Assembly: GCF_040958095.1 (NCBI RefSeq)
Contig: NC_091220.1
Span: forward strand, 20,349,667 to 20,413,666
Direction of reading: 5' to 3'
Length of the DNA stretch: 64,000 bases
DNA from: Procambarus clarkii
Lineage: Eukaryota > Arthropoda > Malacostraca > Decapoda > Cambaridae
This document shows, piece by piece, positions 12,215 through 23,954 of the stretch. Within the stretch, counting starts at the first letter, position 1, and every line of letters begins with the position of its first letter. The position numbers and the translations under genes were made by a program. The notes beneath the pieces were generated by a model. It saw only the letters and a list, made by a program, of their open reading frames with translations. It was not told the DNA's origin and made no database searches.

Positions 12215-12589
12215 ATTTTTTCACTCACAACTTTCTCACCTGTTAGCTTCCTTTTTGAAATGCTTAGACAAACTAAGTGCCTTCACCTAAACTAGCACTG
12301 TACTGAGCACTGTGCTGATTCTAATACTAATAAAGCACCATTCTCTGCATCCTGACTTTTAATGTTCTTAACATTCTTGGGTACAATATAGTACAAACAA
12401 CTGATGGGGCTATGCTCATGTTGCAGGCTTTTTTCACTGCCTTTTAGTTGCTTATTATTTATGGCTTCATATCAAGTTTTATTGCTTTCCTCTCACTTTC
12501 AGAGCACTAAAGCTACTGTGTCCACTTGCTAGACTTTTGTAACTCATGGAGGATGCCGAGGAGCAATAAGAAGCAAGGGGGGAAATACT

Positions 12590-12790
12590 ATTGTACAGTA
12601 CGCACGGGTGTATGTGGACTCGGCAAAACATTCATATAAATGGGTCAAACATAGGAAAATTTGACTTTGAAGCCTCCTTGGGATCAAGTGACCATTGTGT
12701 ACTAATATCCATGTACAGTATATAGTGAAAGTAGGAATGAGTAGTTTGGGAAATGGATCAGGAGTTAGTAGGGTTTGCTCATTGAAAGGG
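12590..12790 (+). mobile_element. Possible LINE endonuclease remnant
   Basis: A short stretch translates as FDFEASLGSSDHCVLIS, resembling the conserved end of a LINE AP-endonuclease (a GxSDH motif). Surrounding codons are heavily broken. Confidence 0.35.
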
Positions 12791-13052
12791 CAATTGAGAT
12801 GAGAAAATTTATATTAGGAATGCCAAGGGACACAGAACTCAAGAAAGAAACTCCCATATGACAACATGATTCATCTACCAGAAATGCTGGGAAACAGTAT
12901 AGTACAATAAGGCTTTCCTTGTCTCAAGAGTTGACAGCAGAATAGTTAACAAATATTTTAACCAACTGTCTAAAGTGACAAAACTCACATACATAAGTTG
13001 ATTGAAAACTTATTTGAATGAGGGGATGAGCGAGTGGTACAAGAGAGCCAAG

Positions 13053-13083
<31 letters not shown>

Positions 13084-14954
13084 ATTTTAAAACACAGCAA
13101 ATAGAGAAGACCCAACCCAAACTGCTACACAGCCTCAGCCATATTAAGAGGAAAACAAGAGTAAAATAATAAGTGATAAAACTGAGAGCTGGGAAGGACA
13201 CATTCTAGAAGAAAATAACAATAAAAACATGTGAGGAACCAAACAGGATTGCATAAAAAGAGAAAAGTCCTGTGTGAACTGACATGAAGTAAGGAAATAC
13301 TTGCCGGAATAAAATATAAGCGTGCACGCACACACACACACACGTATAAATGTGCCATCATATTACATATGAACTTGCATATTTACATACAATTTTAATA
13401 ACTGGCAGTCTTTAACCTATCCCCACATTTGTGCTAAACCTTTATGTACAGATTTTTAACACCAATTAAAATGAAACCATTTAGTAAAAAATTCACTTAC
13501 AATTTATTTTTTTGAGATGGGGAAGCCAAAATGAAAGTGAAATACAACCTTTTCAAGTATAATGTAGGCCTAACATAGAAATAACTCTATATTAATTTGT
13601 TACGCCTAGATTAAATTGGCTATGATTTTCATCTTTATTTGAAAATATCCCATTTTGTAAATGCATTTTAGTACTAAATGGTTAAGTTCCAAAATGGACT
13701 TTTTGATATGTACATATAGCACAAGTATAACATAAACCATGAGGATAGGTTGCTATCTGCATTCTGTGCTCCACCTGAAGTTGTGTACACTGACCTGCAG
13801 AGCTGCAATCATACAACTTCTTATATTCTGTTTACACATTAGTGCTTATGAAATGACCTCCAATTCTCTGACGTCTTCTAATACACACCATCTTCAAGCA
13901 ACAACCCTTATTATTTTCTCCATTAAATGTTGCTAATATTAATAGATTAGCCAATCAGTGCATGATGCAGCTGTAAACAAAGCTTGGATAATTATGGTTC
14001 AATTCCTACAGGCAATCAAACTAGTCAGACTCTACTGTTCAACTATATATTAGCACACCACAAAAATACACATCTATATGTGGGTGATGTTTTAACAATT
14101 AATTTTTTTGTCTGAACAGTCAATCTAACATACAATTAAGTATAGTACAAAAATACAATGAAGTACAAGAAGAAATTCACTTCTTAATACTGTACTACAA
14201 TGGAACCATAAGATGGTATGTATTTTACATAACCATTTCTCATTTCTTTTCATATCACTATATTCTTAATGCACCTTAATAATTTTGAATGAACTGATGC
14301 TTATATATATTTTTCTGAATGAAGGCATTACATACTGTACAGTTGTGGCCATCATTTGGTGGCTTTTATTTTTTTATTTATTTTTTTATAAAATTCTATG
14401 CAAGGGCTTAGTGGAAAATAACAGTACTGTATAAACTTCGGTGATTGCTTGCCACTGGAGATAACTTACATAACTATGATAACCTTCGTATCAAATAACA
14501 AAGCAATTAATATTCACAACAGGGCTACTTCTTTACAAATAATGTGAATATGCAGTTATTTTTGCTTCTCCTCCAAAAGAAAACATATCACCACAGAAAA
14601 AATACTGTAATAATATACAAATATTCCACTTTTTTTTATCCATTCACTCACTCACTCACAATTTTTTACTGTAAGCTTAGGAAAAACACAAATGCATATC
14701 AAGAAAAGGAAAGAAAAATATGTTCAACTCAGATAACACATTCCAGATTACTCGCAAGTAAAAGAGAATATTTTTCACAGAAGCTTATCTCATTACAGCC
14801 TTCAGATGAATATAGTAATAATAGCAGAAGTACTGAATATCAGTCCTTCACCCCTCCCCCCCCCCTACTGTTAATGACAATTTCTTTTAAACATTTCCAA
14901 AATATTAGCAGATTTTAAAATAAAACATCGACCATTATAGGTATATAATTCACA
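12791..14954. other. Intergenic and probable UBE2J2 3' UTR
   Basis: No exon seen. The part nearest 14,955 would be the 3' UTR of UBE2J2. TTTATT words around 14,361-14,385 read as AATAAA on the minus strand and could supply a polyadenylation signal; no cleavage site can be fixed from sequence alone. Confidence 0.4.
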
Positions 14955-17900
14955 CTATCCTTCTTCTTCACTTAAAGTCGAAACAACGTACGTCACTGTC
15001 CATGCAAATAAGGCAAAACCAACAACAACCAGCAGGTTTGTTAGTGCAGACATCTGGCTTGCGTCGAGGTTCTGGTTCGTACTATCATTGCTTGTTGGGC
15101 CTCTGTCACTTTGGCTTCCACTTTCTGCAGCCTTCGCTCTCTCTGCAAGCTCCTGTTCACGCTGGGTCAGTTTATTTTGAATTTCCTGAAGTGAAAGCAA
15201 AGAAGAAATAATTTACTATAAAATATGAACCAAAGATCTTAAAATTAGATACATTATCAATACAAGAGGAATAGTAATAGAAAGACGTCTACAGAGTTCC
15301 ATAACATGGTTCCTGGTGAAGTAGATACATAATCTAAATATCTACTATTGAAACTTGAATACCAACAGCCAGGCTAACTAGTAAGCACACATCTTAAATT
15401 GCCTTTTCTTATAGTTAGTGGAGAATCTGATTGTTTACCACTTAAACAACATGTTATGTGATTACAAGTCTCCTGTAATGGGCTTAATAACTATTGGAAA
15501 ACCTATGATATGAATAAAGAGAAGCTTATCTACAGTCTGACACTACAGTCTACTCTTCATTAGTGGCCAATGTTATGTTAAACACAAAATATGCAGCCAC
15601 CTCAGTACTGGTACTTGGCCTGAGCGTTATATAATTTTTTTAAGAAATTTCACCAATGTTAACATATGTATATAGTTGACCTTCCTTTTAACAATTTTGT
15701 ACAACATTCCTATAATAACATTCTTGACACCCACAGGAGCATACATGCACCAGAAAACAAAGAACAAAATAAAAAATAATGCTACATTAAACAATATTTC
15801 TTACTTTTTTGCAAGAATCACGCACACGATCATGAAAAACCAAGAGCTGTAATTTGTATTCTCTCTTTTCAGATACTGTTCATATTTCAACATGTTATTG
15901 TAATGTATTTTAAGAGTGCTTGGTATATTTGTCATTTTGTTAAATCAATGCTTGAAGATTAACACTGAATATATAGTGAAGGAGCATCGAGCTAAATAAA
16001 ATTACCTTAATTCAGGTTTCTCTGTTTATTTGTATACTTACAATACCTGTCCTTTTTATGTTACTTGCTGCATAAGTTCATTCTAGTAGGTACATATACT
16101 GTATAGGACTGTATTTGTGCATATAAAACCAACACCACATAGAAATTATCATCAGCTAACATGAGCACAAGCAGGAAGCAGCAGTCACCCACATAAGTAC
16201 ATTTTCTCTGGTGGGTTTTCCCCGAGAGTGCTCTCACTCTCGTGCTACTTGAGGCTCACATCCTTATCCTTCACTTACACATTTTCTTTTAAATAATTAC
16301 CATTTTGTTATTCTCTCCTTTTTTCTGCTCATGTGTTCATTTTTTATAATAAAAAAATAATACTGTAGTAGTAGTAATAACAATAATAATAATAATAATA
16401 ATTAACATTTCAGGAGGGTTCTAGGAGACTCGAACTGCGGACCCCAGGCATGTGAGACCGAAGTTCTATCAACTGGGCTACTAAGGTTGGATTCTCCTAG
16501 AGTCCATGTGAATACAATGTTTATTTCCATGGAAGTGTAGATGACAATTAATAATGATAATGATAATAATAATTTTTTCCCTCTCTTCTGCTACTACTTC
16601 AGACTACAACTTTGATGTGTTTCAAGGATTCTTGTAGGTGTACTTGAAACATCTGTCAAAGTATATCACCTCCTGGTAATGTTTGCTTGGAAGTGTAGCA
16701 ATCACTACAAGGAAAAAATATGAGGACTGACTTCCAGCAAGACCATTCAGGTGAGTAAGTAGATAGGAAGATAAATAACAAGATAGACACTTCTCTAGCT
16801 CTTCTATTCTCTCACTACCCCCAGGAAGTGAGATAGTCATCTCAAGGTAGTCATCTTTCTTTGCACATATTCTTCTTTCCAGTTCATGAAAGCAACTGTA
16901 CTTAAAAATCTGTTAACAAAAAATTTGAAATGATCATCCATGATGGAAGGGAAGTTGCCAGACTGAATAGGGCATCAAGAACATAGAAGTAATAGCTTAT
17001 GTATTCTTCCTGAATCCTCTGACATTTACTGCAGATTAATCATGTTAGAGAAAGTATTTGCTCTGTGAACCTACTTTGAAGAATAATACTGAAAGGCATT
17101 GCTAATTTAATATGAAAAACATGCAAATACTATACAGAAGTGACACTAATGAGATCCTGACTTACCTCTGCCATATCAGCAAATAGTTCAGTGAAGACCT
17201 TGTCTTTAAGGTTAAAACTCAAACTCTGTTGAGCCAATTGTCTTTTTTCATAGTCACTGGTCTCAATGCTACCAAATGTTGGAGATTTTTCAAGCTGCAA
17301 ATATAAAAACCAATATATAAGATAAATGAAATATTCTCTCATGGCGTTTGGTCACGTTCATTTATGGATGCATATTACACACGAGTATTATTTTAACTCT
17401 CAGTCGACGTTCTTTTTCCACTTTCAGAAATAAAGGTACAGTACTGCACATAATCCATATGGTATATGAAGCATTTTGTCACATATAATATACATATGTA
17501 ATTAATGGTTATATTCTGAACTGCAGTACACACGATACCATAAAAATAGAATGTTGAGTGCCGTGAAAAAAAAAAAGTGAGAAAGTGAGAAATTTGTACA
17601 TTTGTATCAAAGTTTTTTCTAAATCATTTACATACTAAATGAATAAAACCCCAAATACCACTAAAAACTGAATACAAAATCTAAAAATCTAAAAACATCC
17701 ATGTGGCTCTATATCCAAGATTACTTAAAGATGACAAAGGATTATTTCTGTGAATATCAACTGTTCCATCCTAATAAACTTGAGTTTCTTAAATAATGAA
17801 GTTGAATTCAATCAAACTTTTCTCTGCTCCCATTACATTAATCATTTTGATTAGACTGCCACATAATGGTGCAAAATATACTTGTCATTTCTCTAAAGCT

Positions 17901-18996
17901 GTGTAAATGCAACATTTTGTAACTACAAAAACTTATTCTACTATGAGCACATAAAACGAAATTTGAGCTAAAATTATATCAAACTGCCTTGTCAACTTTT
18001 CACTCACCACAGCAAAAGATTCACAAGTTTTAACCCTGGACACTTACATACCAGTTTTCAATAATACATCCCAACTCTCACTTTAAAAATAAAATTTGCG
18101 GACTAATAATAATCATGTTGTACTCATTTTGTGAGCTGCGGAATAAAAGCGTTATAAAGAATCCCAGCTTGCATTACTTTTACCATGTCATGGTGTAGCA
18201 ATGCTACATTGATATCTCCATATAAATCTTATATGGAGAGAGAATGCTACACCATGACATGGTGTAGGTACACTTAAGGCGTTTGCTTGGGAGTACCCAG
18301 AGCAGCAGTTCAAATCTTCTTCGTGGCTCCTACTGATTTTCTCATCAACATATCACGGTAACGTGATTTCTTTGTGCAGTGTTCTAGACTCACCATGAAT
18401 GACAACAGTCCTGTAAGTATTGTTGCCACAGACCAGGCTGGGTTCCAGGTGTCTGGATGGAAATCTGATATGGAGAGACAAAGACGAGTGTTGGTTTTGA
18501 AGCGACCAGAGGGTGTGATCATGTAGATGCTGGGAGGGCGAAAGGGATACTCCATGGGAAATACCAGCTTGCCATGATAATACCCACCTTCGTAGGGGCT
18601 TTGTTCGGGGCCCTCAACTACATAATGCCTGAAGGTAGATACATATGTTGATATAATAACCACACTAAAAAACATACTGTTAAGAACAAGTTAATATAGA
18701 AGCTCATTTAATTTTTAGTGTAAATAAATTAAATTACAGGAATTTGCTCAGCAAATCATGCATAATTTGTCACAACTTTTTAACTATGTTGCACATGGCT
18801 AGCTTGAATTACCTAAAGTAAGGTAAATTATTTTACCATAGTCTAGATAACATTCTAGTCCTATGCAGACATATACTTACCATTCAAGAATATTGGAAGG
18901 TAGGGGTTCAGCCATAACATAAGGCACAGGGTCACGTTTGATACGCATGTAGTCAGCCCTAAGGCGTGCTGACGCCGTGCCCGAGTGCTTCGACAT
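14955..18996 (-). CDS. UBE2J2: Ubiquitin-conjugating enzyme E2 J2
   Basis: Four coding exons: 18996-18881, 18628-18394, 17294-17166 and 15185-14955, all with AG acceptors and GT donors in matching phase, giving 236 residues (human protein about 259). It is a tail-anchored ER ubiquitin-conjugating enzyme of ER-associated degradation (family knowledge). The UBC fold spans about residues 10-160, with [16 protein letters not shown] and the active-site segment [16 protein letters not shown]; Cys89 matches the catalytic cysteine. As in the UBE2J class there is no HPN tripeptide before it. Residues 160-205 are a charged, Ser/Asn/Gln-rich linker. Residues 208-228 ([21 protein letters not shown] without the first residue) form the C-terminal membrane anchor, and only a short SEEEG tail follows. 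The ATG at 18996 lies 15 bases after an acceptor at 19011, so a 5' UTR exon exists upstream. The gene looks intact. Confidence 0.95.
15186..17165 (-). other. UBE2J2 intron 3
   Basis: A 1.98-kb intron. It contains a SINE at 16370-16500 and short TAA/ATG-rich simple repeats; nothing else recognised. Confidence 0.75.
16370..16500 (-). repeat. tRNA-derived SINE, family C, with TTA tail
   Basis: On the minus strand, AGTAGCCCAGTTGATAGAAC (A-box region) is followed by GCAGTTCGAGTCTCC (B box), and the element closes in a TTATTATTATTA microsatellite. No such tail is expected for a functional tRNA gene. Confidence 0.65.
18182..18263. repeat. Nested perfect hairpin in UBE2J2 intron 2
   Basis: The 19-base arms at 18182-18200 and 18245-18263 (ACCATGTCATGGTGTAGCA and its reverse complement) are perfect. 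Inside the loop a second perfect hairpin has 11-bp arms at 18215-18225 and 18229-18239 around a 3-nt loop. It lies about 130 bp downstream of the exon 2 donor. Confidence 0.9.
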
Positions 18997-19715
18997 CTCA
19001 ATATTAAATTTCTGGAACAAAATTGACATTTCTGATAAAAATTACAGTACTATGAAGTATTTGCCTAAAAATAATAAAATAATACAATTGAGCTTTATTA
19101 TACAGTATTGTGTGAAGTAGCCAGGGAGCCATGGAAATTAATGATATCAAAATTACTGCATATCCATAATTTAAGAGACCTTCACTCACACCTCTGAAGT
19201 AGTAAATTAATAATCAAGTGATATAAGATATATATGGTAATAATAAAAATAAACTTGGGACTTGGATGATACACTAATGTAACCTATGAGGAGTACTAGG
19301 ACAAGGGCGCTGCAGAAGGGCAAGCACAACTTGGAAGCATTTCCTCCCCTGCAGACAACAGTTTAAATACAGTACAAAGCACTAAGAACAGGTTGTGTTT
19401 ATCTCTTAAAATCATTCAAAATTGAAATAATAGTAATGTTTTTAATATTATACAGTAATTACATTTCATTAAACTTGATTCAATTAGGTTTCTGTCTTTG
19501 AATGGGGCTACTTTTACTGTTGTCTCAAACAACTATACAATCATGTCTCAAGTTTACATACAGCACATTAGATTCCTGACCTGTTTGAATGCTTTATTTA
19601 TTTTTTTACCATTTAATCTAAAACTTTAACAATGGGATAGCTCAATATGGAGCTTAAGTGGCCAGGAACCAACAATCTAACCCCAAGTGATTCTCCACTA
19701 TTTTTTAATCAAATA

Positions 19716-19845
19716 CATATGTTATATCTGCCCGAAATGCTGCGCATACTAGTGGCTTTACAAGACTGTAATTACCATTTTATGTATCCTCACATTCCCA
19801 ATGTACCTTCTTGTATATGCATAAATAAATAAATAAATAAATATC
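19716..19845 (+). mobile_element. LINE 3' tail fragment
   Basis: CTGCCCGAAATGCTGCGC...CAATGTACCTTCTTGTAT, then an AAATAAATAAAT run. It is a 5'-truncated copy of the tail that ends the reverse-transcriptase-bearing element at 37022-39068. Confidence 0.8.
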
Positions 19846-20435
19846 ATGCTAGGGTAGAATGCTATGTTATCCAATATCAATATACAGTACTCTAATGCAA
19901 TGTTCTGTATACAGTACCTGTATCCAAAAAGCACACCAGCGAACCTACAAAATGGTCATACTTATACCAATCAGCACAAAATACAATGAACCTAGCCTAA
20001 TATATATGGGTCATCAGTGAATTTCACAATCATCATATTCTCTGTGGGAACATTTCTATGATAATCTGGGCATGGGAAGATTTTAACCTCTCTCTTGCTG
20101 CTCTGGATCAAAGTACATTACAAGACTATGGTAAGGTTACCATGCCAAATACAAAGTGTTGTAAAGTGCTTTAGTCTAACAATACTCCCCTAAACTAACA
20201 TATAATAAAAACAAATCACCCTAATGATGCACATGAGTGTTCCGTATCACTTTGAAAAAGGGACCAAATTGAAACATGTGGAATATCTCGGAATAAATTT
20301 GGGAATCGTCCCTAAGACTGTTAATCAAGTCTAACAAACCATGGGGTGCTGCATTATAGAACTTTAATACAGGATAAAATACTGTAATCATCAATGTCTG
20401 TTACATCATTTACATTATATCCAAACAGAGCAGTG

Positions 20436-20522
20436 CCTTATAAGTCTAACAGATAATTTTAAGTAGGTAAATTCTAGCAGAATTAATAAAATGATAACAA
20501 ATCCATTGCAAGAAAAAAAAAT
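20436..20522 (-). mobile_element. LINE 3' UTR fragment
   Basis: Nearly identical to 37134-37210 (cagataattttaagtaggt ... cattgcaag plus an A run). Confidence 0.7.
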
Positions 20523-20929
20523 CATCCACCAAACAGCCACTGCAGTGGCTCCTGAGAGATTTACCCTAAGCTGGGGGGGGGGGGATTTATTATTCAGACA
20601 ATAATCTAATTAATCCCTGAAAAAGCTCTGCTCATTTTCCAATATGATTTCACTTTCCAAACCCTACATAACACAAGTATTATGTCCTCAAATATGACGA
20701 CCAAACTAACCAGACTCACATTTCCTCGGCTTAATTAACTTTCTGGCAGTAGAGTTTAAAAGTTATATATTGAAGAAAATATACAAGAAAGCAGATATTA
20801 CCCAATGAGAATACATTTCCCCCACAAAAGTGTACAGGCCATGAGACGTGTGAGAGTAAGATATATGTGAGGCCTCACCTCTTCTCCTAGCACTAGTCAC
20901 ATGTACAAATACCTTCTAAATGCAGGAAA

Positions 20930-21065
20930 GTGTCATTTTGTTAGGAAGATGAGGGCCTGTGAGAGGTGGTTGTATCAGCTGACGGTGAGGACATCAGCTG
21001 GCGGCGCCCGCTTGACACCTCATACCTCATATACTCCTTCTCCCTCACAACCTCGTACCTGTACT
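20930..21065 (-). promoter_or_regulatory. Possible UBE2J2 5' end
   Basis: A GC-richer patch (ggcggcgcccgc, cagctgacggtgagg) upstream of the first coding exon of UBE2J2, which requires an upstream untranslated exon. Position and composition only. Confidence 0.25.
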
Positions 21066-21734
21066 AGTACTCTTCTCATATATTTCTGCATTATCTGCCC
21101 GTAAAGGGGCAATTTTATTTTTTGGGGGAAGCATACTAATGAAAACTGACACATTTTTCATTCATTGCGCATATCTTAGCTCAATTTTCTAATGTTTATG
21201 GTGCAACGCTGAAGAAAACTACACCCGCCAAATTTAAATGAATGAAATGTTATTTACCCGCGAACTACTACACTAGCTAACACTAGATACAGTGCTAGTT
21301 TCAAGCATTAGGTAGGAAACTATGAAGATGAAATTTTGCTTTCTTTCTTGCTTTTGAATTCAATTTTGCTTTTGAATGCTTTCTTTACTTCTTCCTTGTT
21401 TTTTTTTTTGTAGATTTCTAATATAAATTCAAAAAGTTCATTCTGTATAGATTGTGATGTTGCTTTAAGCACCACAATATTATGTATATGAGTAAGCTGT
21501 AAACCTGGACACAGGCTTAATCAATTAAGCCTCAAAATACCCCTGAATTTTTAGAGCTCATAGTTCATCGTGTCCTCTATATGAGGGAGTTGAAATTTCC
21601 CACAAAATTGTCTATAGTTTATGATTTTGGATAATACATTTATGTTGTCTCTACCTCTTCGCTATTTTTACAACCGAAAGCTTGTGTACTGAACCAATTT
21701 GAGCTGAACCCAGGACTGGTAAATCAATCACTTT

Positions 21735-21865
21735 CCAACGCTTTGCGTAATAGTGGCTTTAGGCATTGTATGTACTAGCCCTATCTATAAATCCATCATT
21801 CTTTGTAAAATCTCTTGTATGTATGTACCTTACCTAAATAAACATTTATTTATTTATTTAATCAC
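21735..21865 (+). mobile_element. LINE 3' tail fragment
   Basis: Matches the tail of the element at 30580-31920 (TTTGCGTAATAGTGGCTTTA, ATGTACCTTACCTAAATAAA, then a TTTATTTA run). Confidence 0.75.
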
Positions 21866-22252
21866 CTTACGTAAACACTAATGCAAGAGGGACTAGGCTG
21901 CTCCAATTGCAGTTTCTCCTTGCCATATAACGCCGATAAATCCTACACTATTGTACAGCATGAAACCTCTATTTTTATTTCGTTTTAACGAAAGTGTCAA
22001 AAATTTAATTATAAATATATTGACAGTAACATATAAAGACATTGTTATGACACATTTGAAAGATGTTTATTAATCTGGTGTGAGGTTGATGGCATCGTCC
22101 GGGGACTGGAGCGCAGCAGCTGTTGTGAGCGAGATCCCACTGGTTGGCACAGCCTCATTTTAGGCAAGTGAGCGTTCAATCCCCGATGGTCCAAGTGGCT
22201 TGATCACTATTCCTGGACCTTGTATCCTAACCCTTGTCCTCACATTCGGTCA

Positions 22253-22484
22253 GAAGGGAGCCGAGCGGACAGCACGCTGGACTTGTGGTCCTGGGTTCGA
22301 TCCCAGGCGCCGGCGAGAAACAATGGGCAGTTTCTTTCACCCTATGCCCCTGTTACCTAGCAGTAAAATAGGAACCTGGGTGTTAGTCAGCTGTCACGGG
22401 CTGCTTCCTGGGGGTGGAGGCCTGGTCGAGGACCGGGCCGCGGGGACACTAAAGCCCCGAAACCATCTCAAGATAACCTCATTC
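22253..22484 (+). repeat. tRNA-derived SINE, family A, full length
   Basis: The head has an A-box-like GAGCCGAGCGGACAGCACG and a B box GGGTTCGATCCC. The body runs CAATGGGCAGTTTC ... ACCTAGCAGTAAAATAGG ... GAGGACCGGGCCGCGGGGAC and ends in CCATCTCAAGATAACCTC. The 104-codon open frame across it is not a gene. Confidence 0.9.
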
Positions 22485-22817
22485 CTTCCTAATGCTGTAT
22501 GGTCGTATTGGTAGTGCTTGACCCTCATGTTTACCTTACCTTACTACACCACTATAACCTTTAACCCTTATTAATGATAATGAACGATAATGTGGGAACT
22601 AAAACAATTTTTATATTTATGTATACGTTTTTAATAACTATACAAAATAATGATTTAACTTTTTAGATTATTGTATGACTGATCATATGTACTGGAAATG
22701 TAAATAATGCTTAAACAATAGCACGTTAAACATCTAAATAACACTGGTACAGTTGTTTACAGTAATATTTAGACTTTTCAGTGGTAACCGGACTAGTGTT
22801 AAACATTCTCACACCAG

Positions 22818-23954
22818 CTAAAGCACTTCTAACAGGTGCTGGAACAGCTGTTTGCAGTAATATTCAGCCATTTGAGTGGTGACTGTCCTTGTGTTGTAGT
22901 CGAGGACGTGGATAAGATGGCCCCTGAAGGAGTGGAACATGTGGCTCCAGGTTCCATTCCTTTTGTTGATAGAGATGGACCTGAAGACCCGGGTCACCCT
23001 TACATGCTCTCGCCCCTCCGTCACCAGCGAAGTCACGTCGCCCAGATTGGAGGTGTAGAAGTCTGCTGGTAAAGGCGCGTCCAGAAACTCCCTTGGGTCG
23101 TGATTGCTTTTGTTTTCCAGCTTCCTGAAGGCTTCCTCCCAGAGAACCGTACCAGTCTTCAAGTGATGCTGCATTTCTGCGTGGATCTTCCGGGCAAAGT
23201 TCCAGAAATTCTCTGAGATGTTTATGGGAGTATCTGTGTAAAACTCGATGTTATCCAGGACGTGACAGCCAAGGACCATTGAGGTGGTGTTTTTCCAATA
23301 CCGTCTTGCGTTTATGGCGTGGGAAGTAAGGAGATCATAAGTGTCTTGTACAATACCGTTGTCAACCAGGAGGTCGACCAGCGCCACGTGAGCGAGAGCC
23401 ATGAAACCTGAGTTGAGAGATACGCCTTCAGCCCGGCACTTGTTGAGGAACTTGTTAGTGGTCGACGAATCCAAGTCACGTATGAGAAACAGACTTTCCT
23501 CTTTGATCTGCTTAGGAACTTTTATTGCACTTTTAAGCAAGGCCGGCTTATCATTCCGAAGTCTGGCTTTGTCGACAAATTCTTGCTGAAGTTTAGGATC
23601 AGTCTCAATCGCTACTTTCTTAGCCTCAATTAATTGTATCGTCTCTCCGTGTATGACATATTCCCCAAGCTGCTCATCATTGATGGCTTTCCCGGCGATG
23701 ACATCGTTGAGTAGTGTAACGATGAACCCGCACACAGCCATGGCCGTCATGCCGTCAACAATGCCGTGGTGCAGACCGAGAAACAGGTGGTGATTATGAG
23801 GGTAGGCGGGCTGGAGGTGGCTAGGATGAGGCTGTGTGAGGTGTGAGGTGGTGTCAGGCACGAGTCTAGCGCACCACAGGGGCCCAGTGGCCGAGCAGTA
23901 CCGGTACGCCCGCAGCTCTCTCATCACCTCGTGGAAATCACCATCGGGAATCAC
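22818..23954 (-). CDS. Acyltransferase-like gene, exon 3 (last)
   Basis: A 1,137-base exon from acceptor ctgtgcag at 23955-23956 to the stop at 22818. It encodes residues 87-464, including HHGIVDG and the whole second lobe. No ATG lies near its 5' end, so it is not a stand-alone gene. Confidence 0.9.
   Translation of the reverse strand: MIPDGDFHEVMRELRAYRYCSATGPLWCARLVPDTTSHLTQPHPSHLQPAYPHNHHLFLGLHHGIVDGMTAMAVCGFIVTLLNDVIAGKAINDEQLGEYVIHGETIQLIEAKKVAIETDPKLQQEFVDKARLRNDKPALLKSAIKVPKQIKEESLFLIRDLDSSTTNKFLNKCRAEGVSLNSGFMALAHVALVDLLVDNGIVQDTYDLLTSHAINARRYWKNTTSMVLGCHVLDNIEFYTDTPINISENFWNFARKIHAEMQHHLKTGTVLWEEAFRKLENKSNHDPREFLDAPLPADFYTSNLGDVTSLVTEGREHVRVTRVFRSISINKRNGTWSHMFHSFRGHLIHVLDYNTRTVTTQMAEYYCKQLFQHLLEVL

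Larger units (their letters stand above)
19012..20870. other. Probable UBE2J2 5' intron or spacer
   Basis: No coding exon seen. It holds two LINE tail fragments (19716-19845 and 20436-20522) and otherwise AT-rich sequence. Confidence 0.45.

Noticed and set aside
14544-14918. 124-codon plus-strand frame
   Set aside because: Antisense to the expected UBE2J2 3' UTR, AT-rich, with no similarity and no splice context.
16412-16500. A tRNA gene in the UBE2J2 intron
   Set aside because: It has A- and B-box-like words, but the stems do not pair along the whole acceptor and it carries a TTA-repeat tail as in SINEs.
22200-22514. 104-codon plus-strand frame
   Set aside because: It lies entirely over a SINE and its tRNA-like head. 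A similar frame at 26627-26899 is also a SINE.
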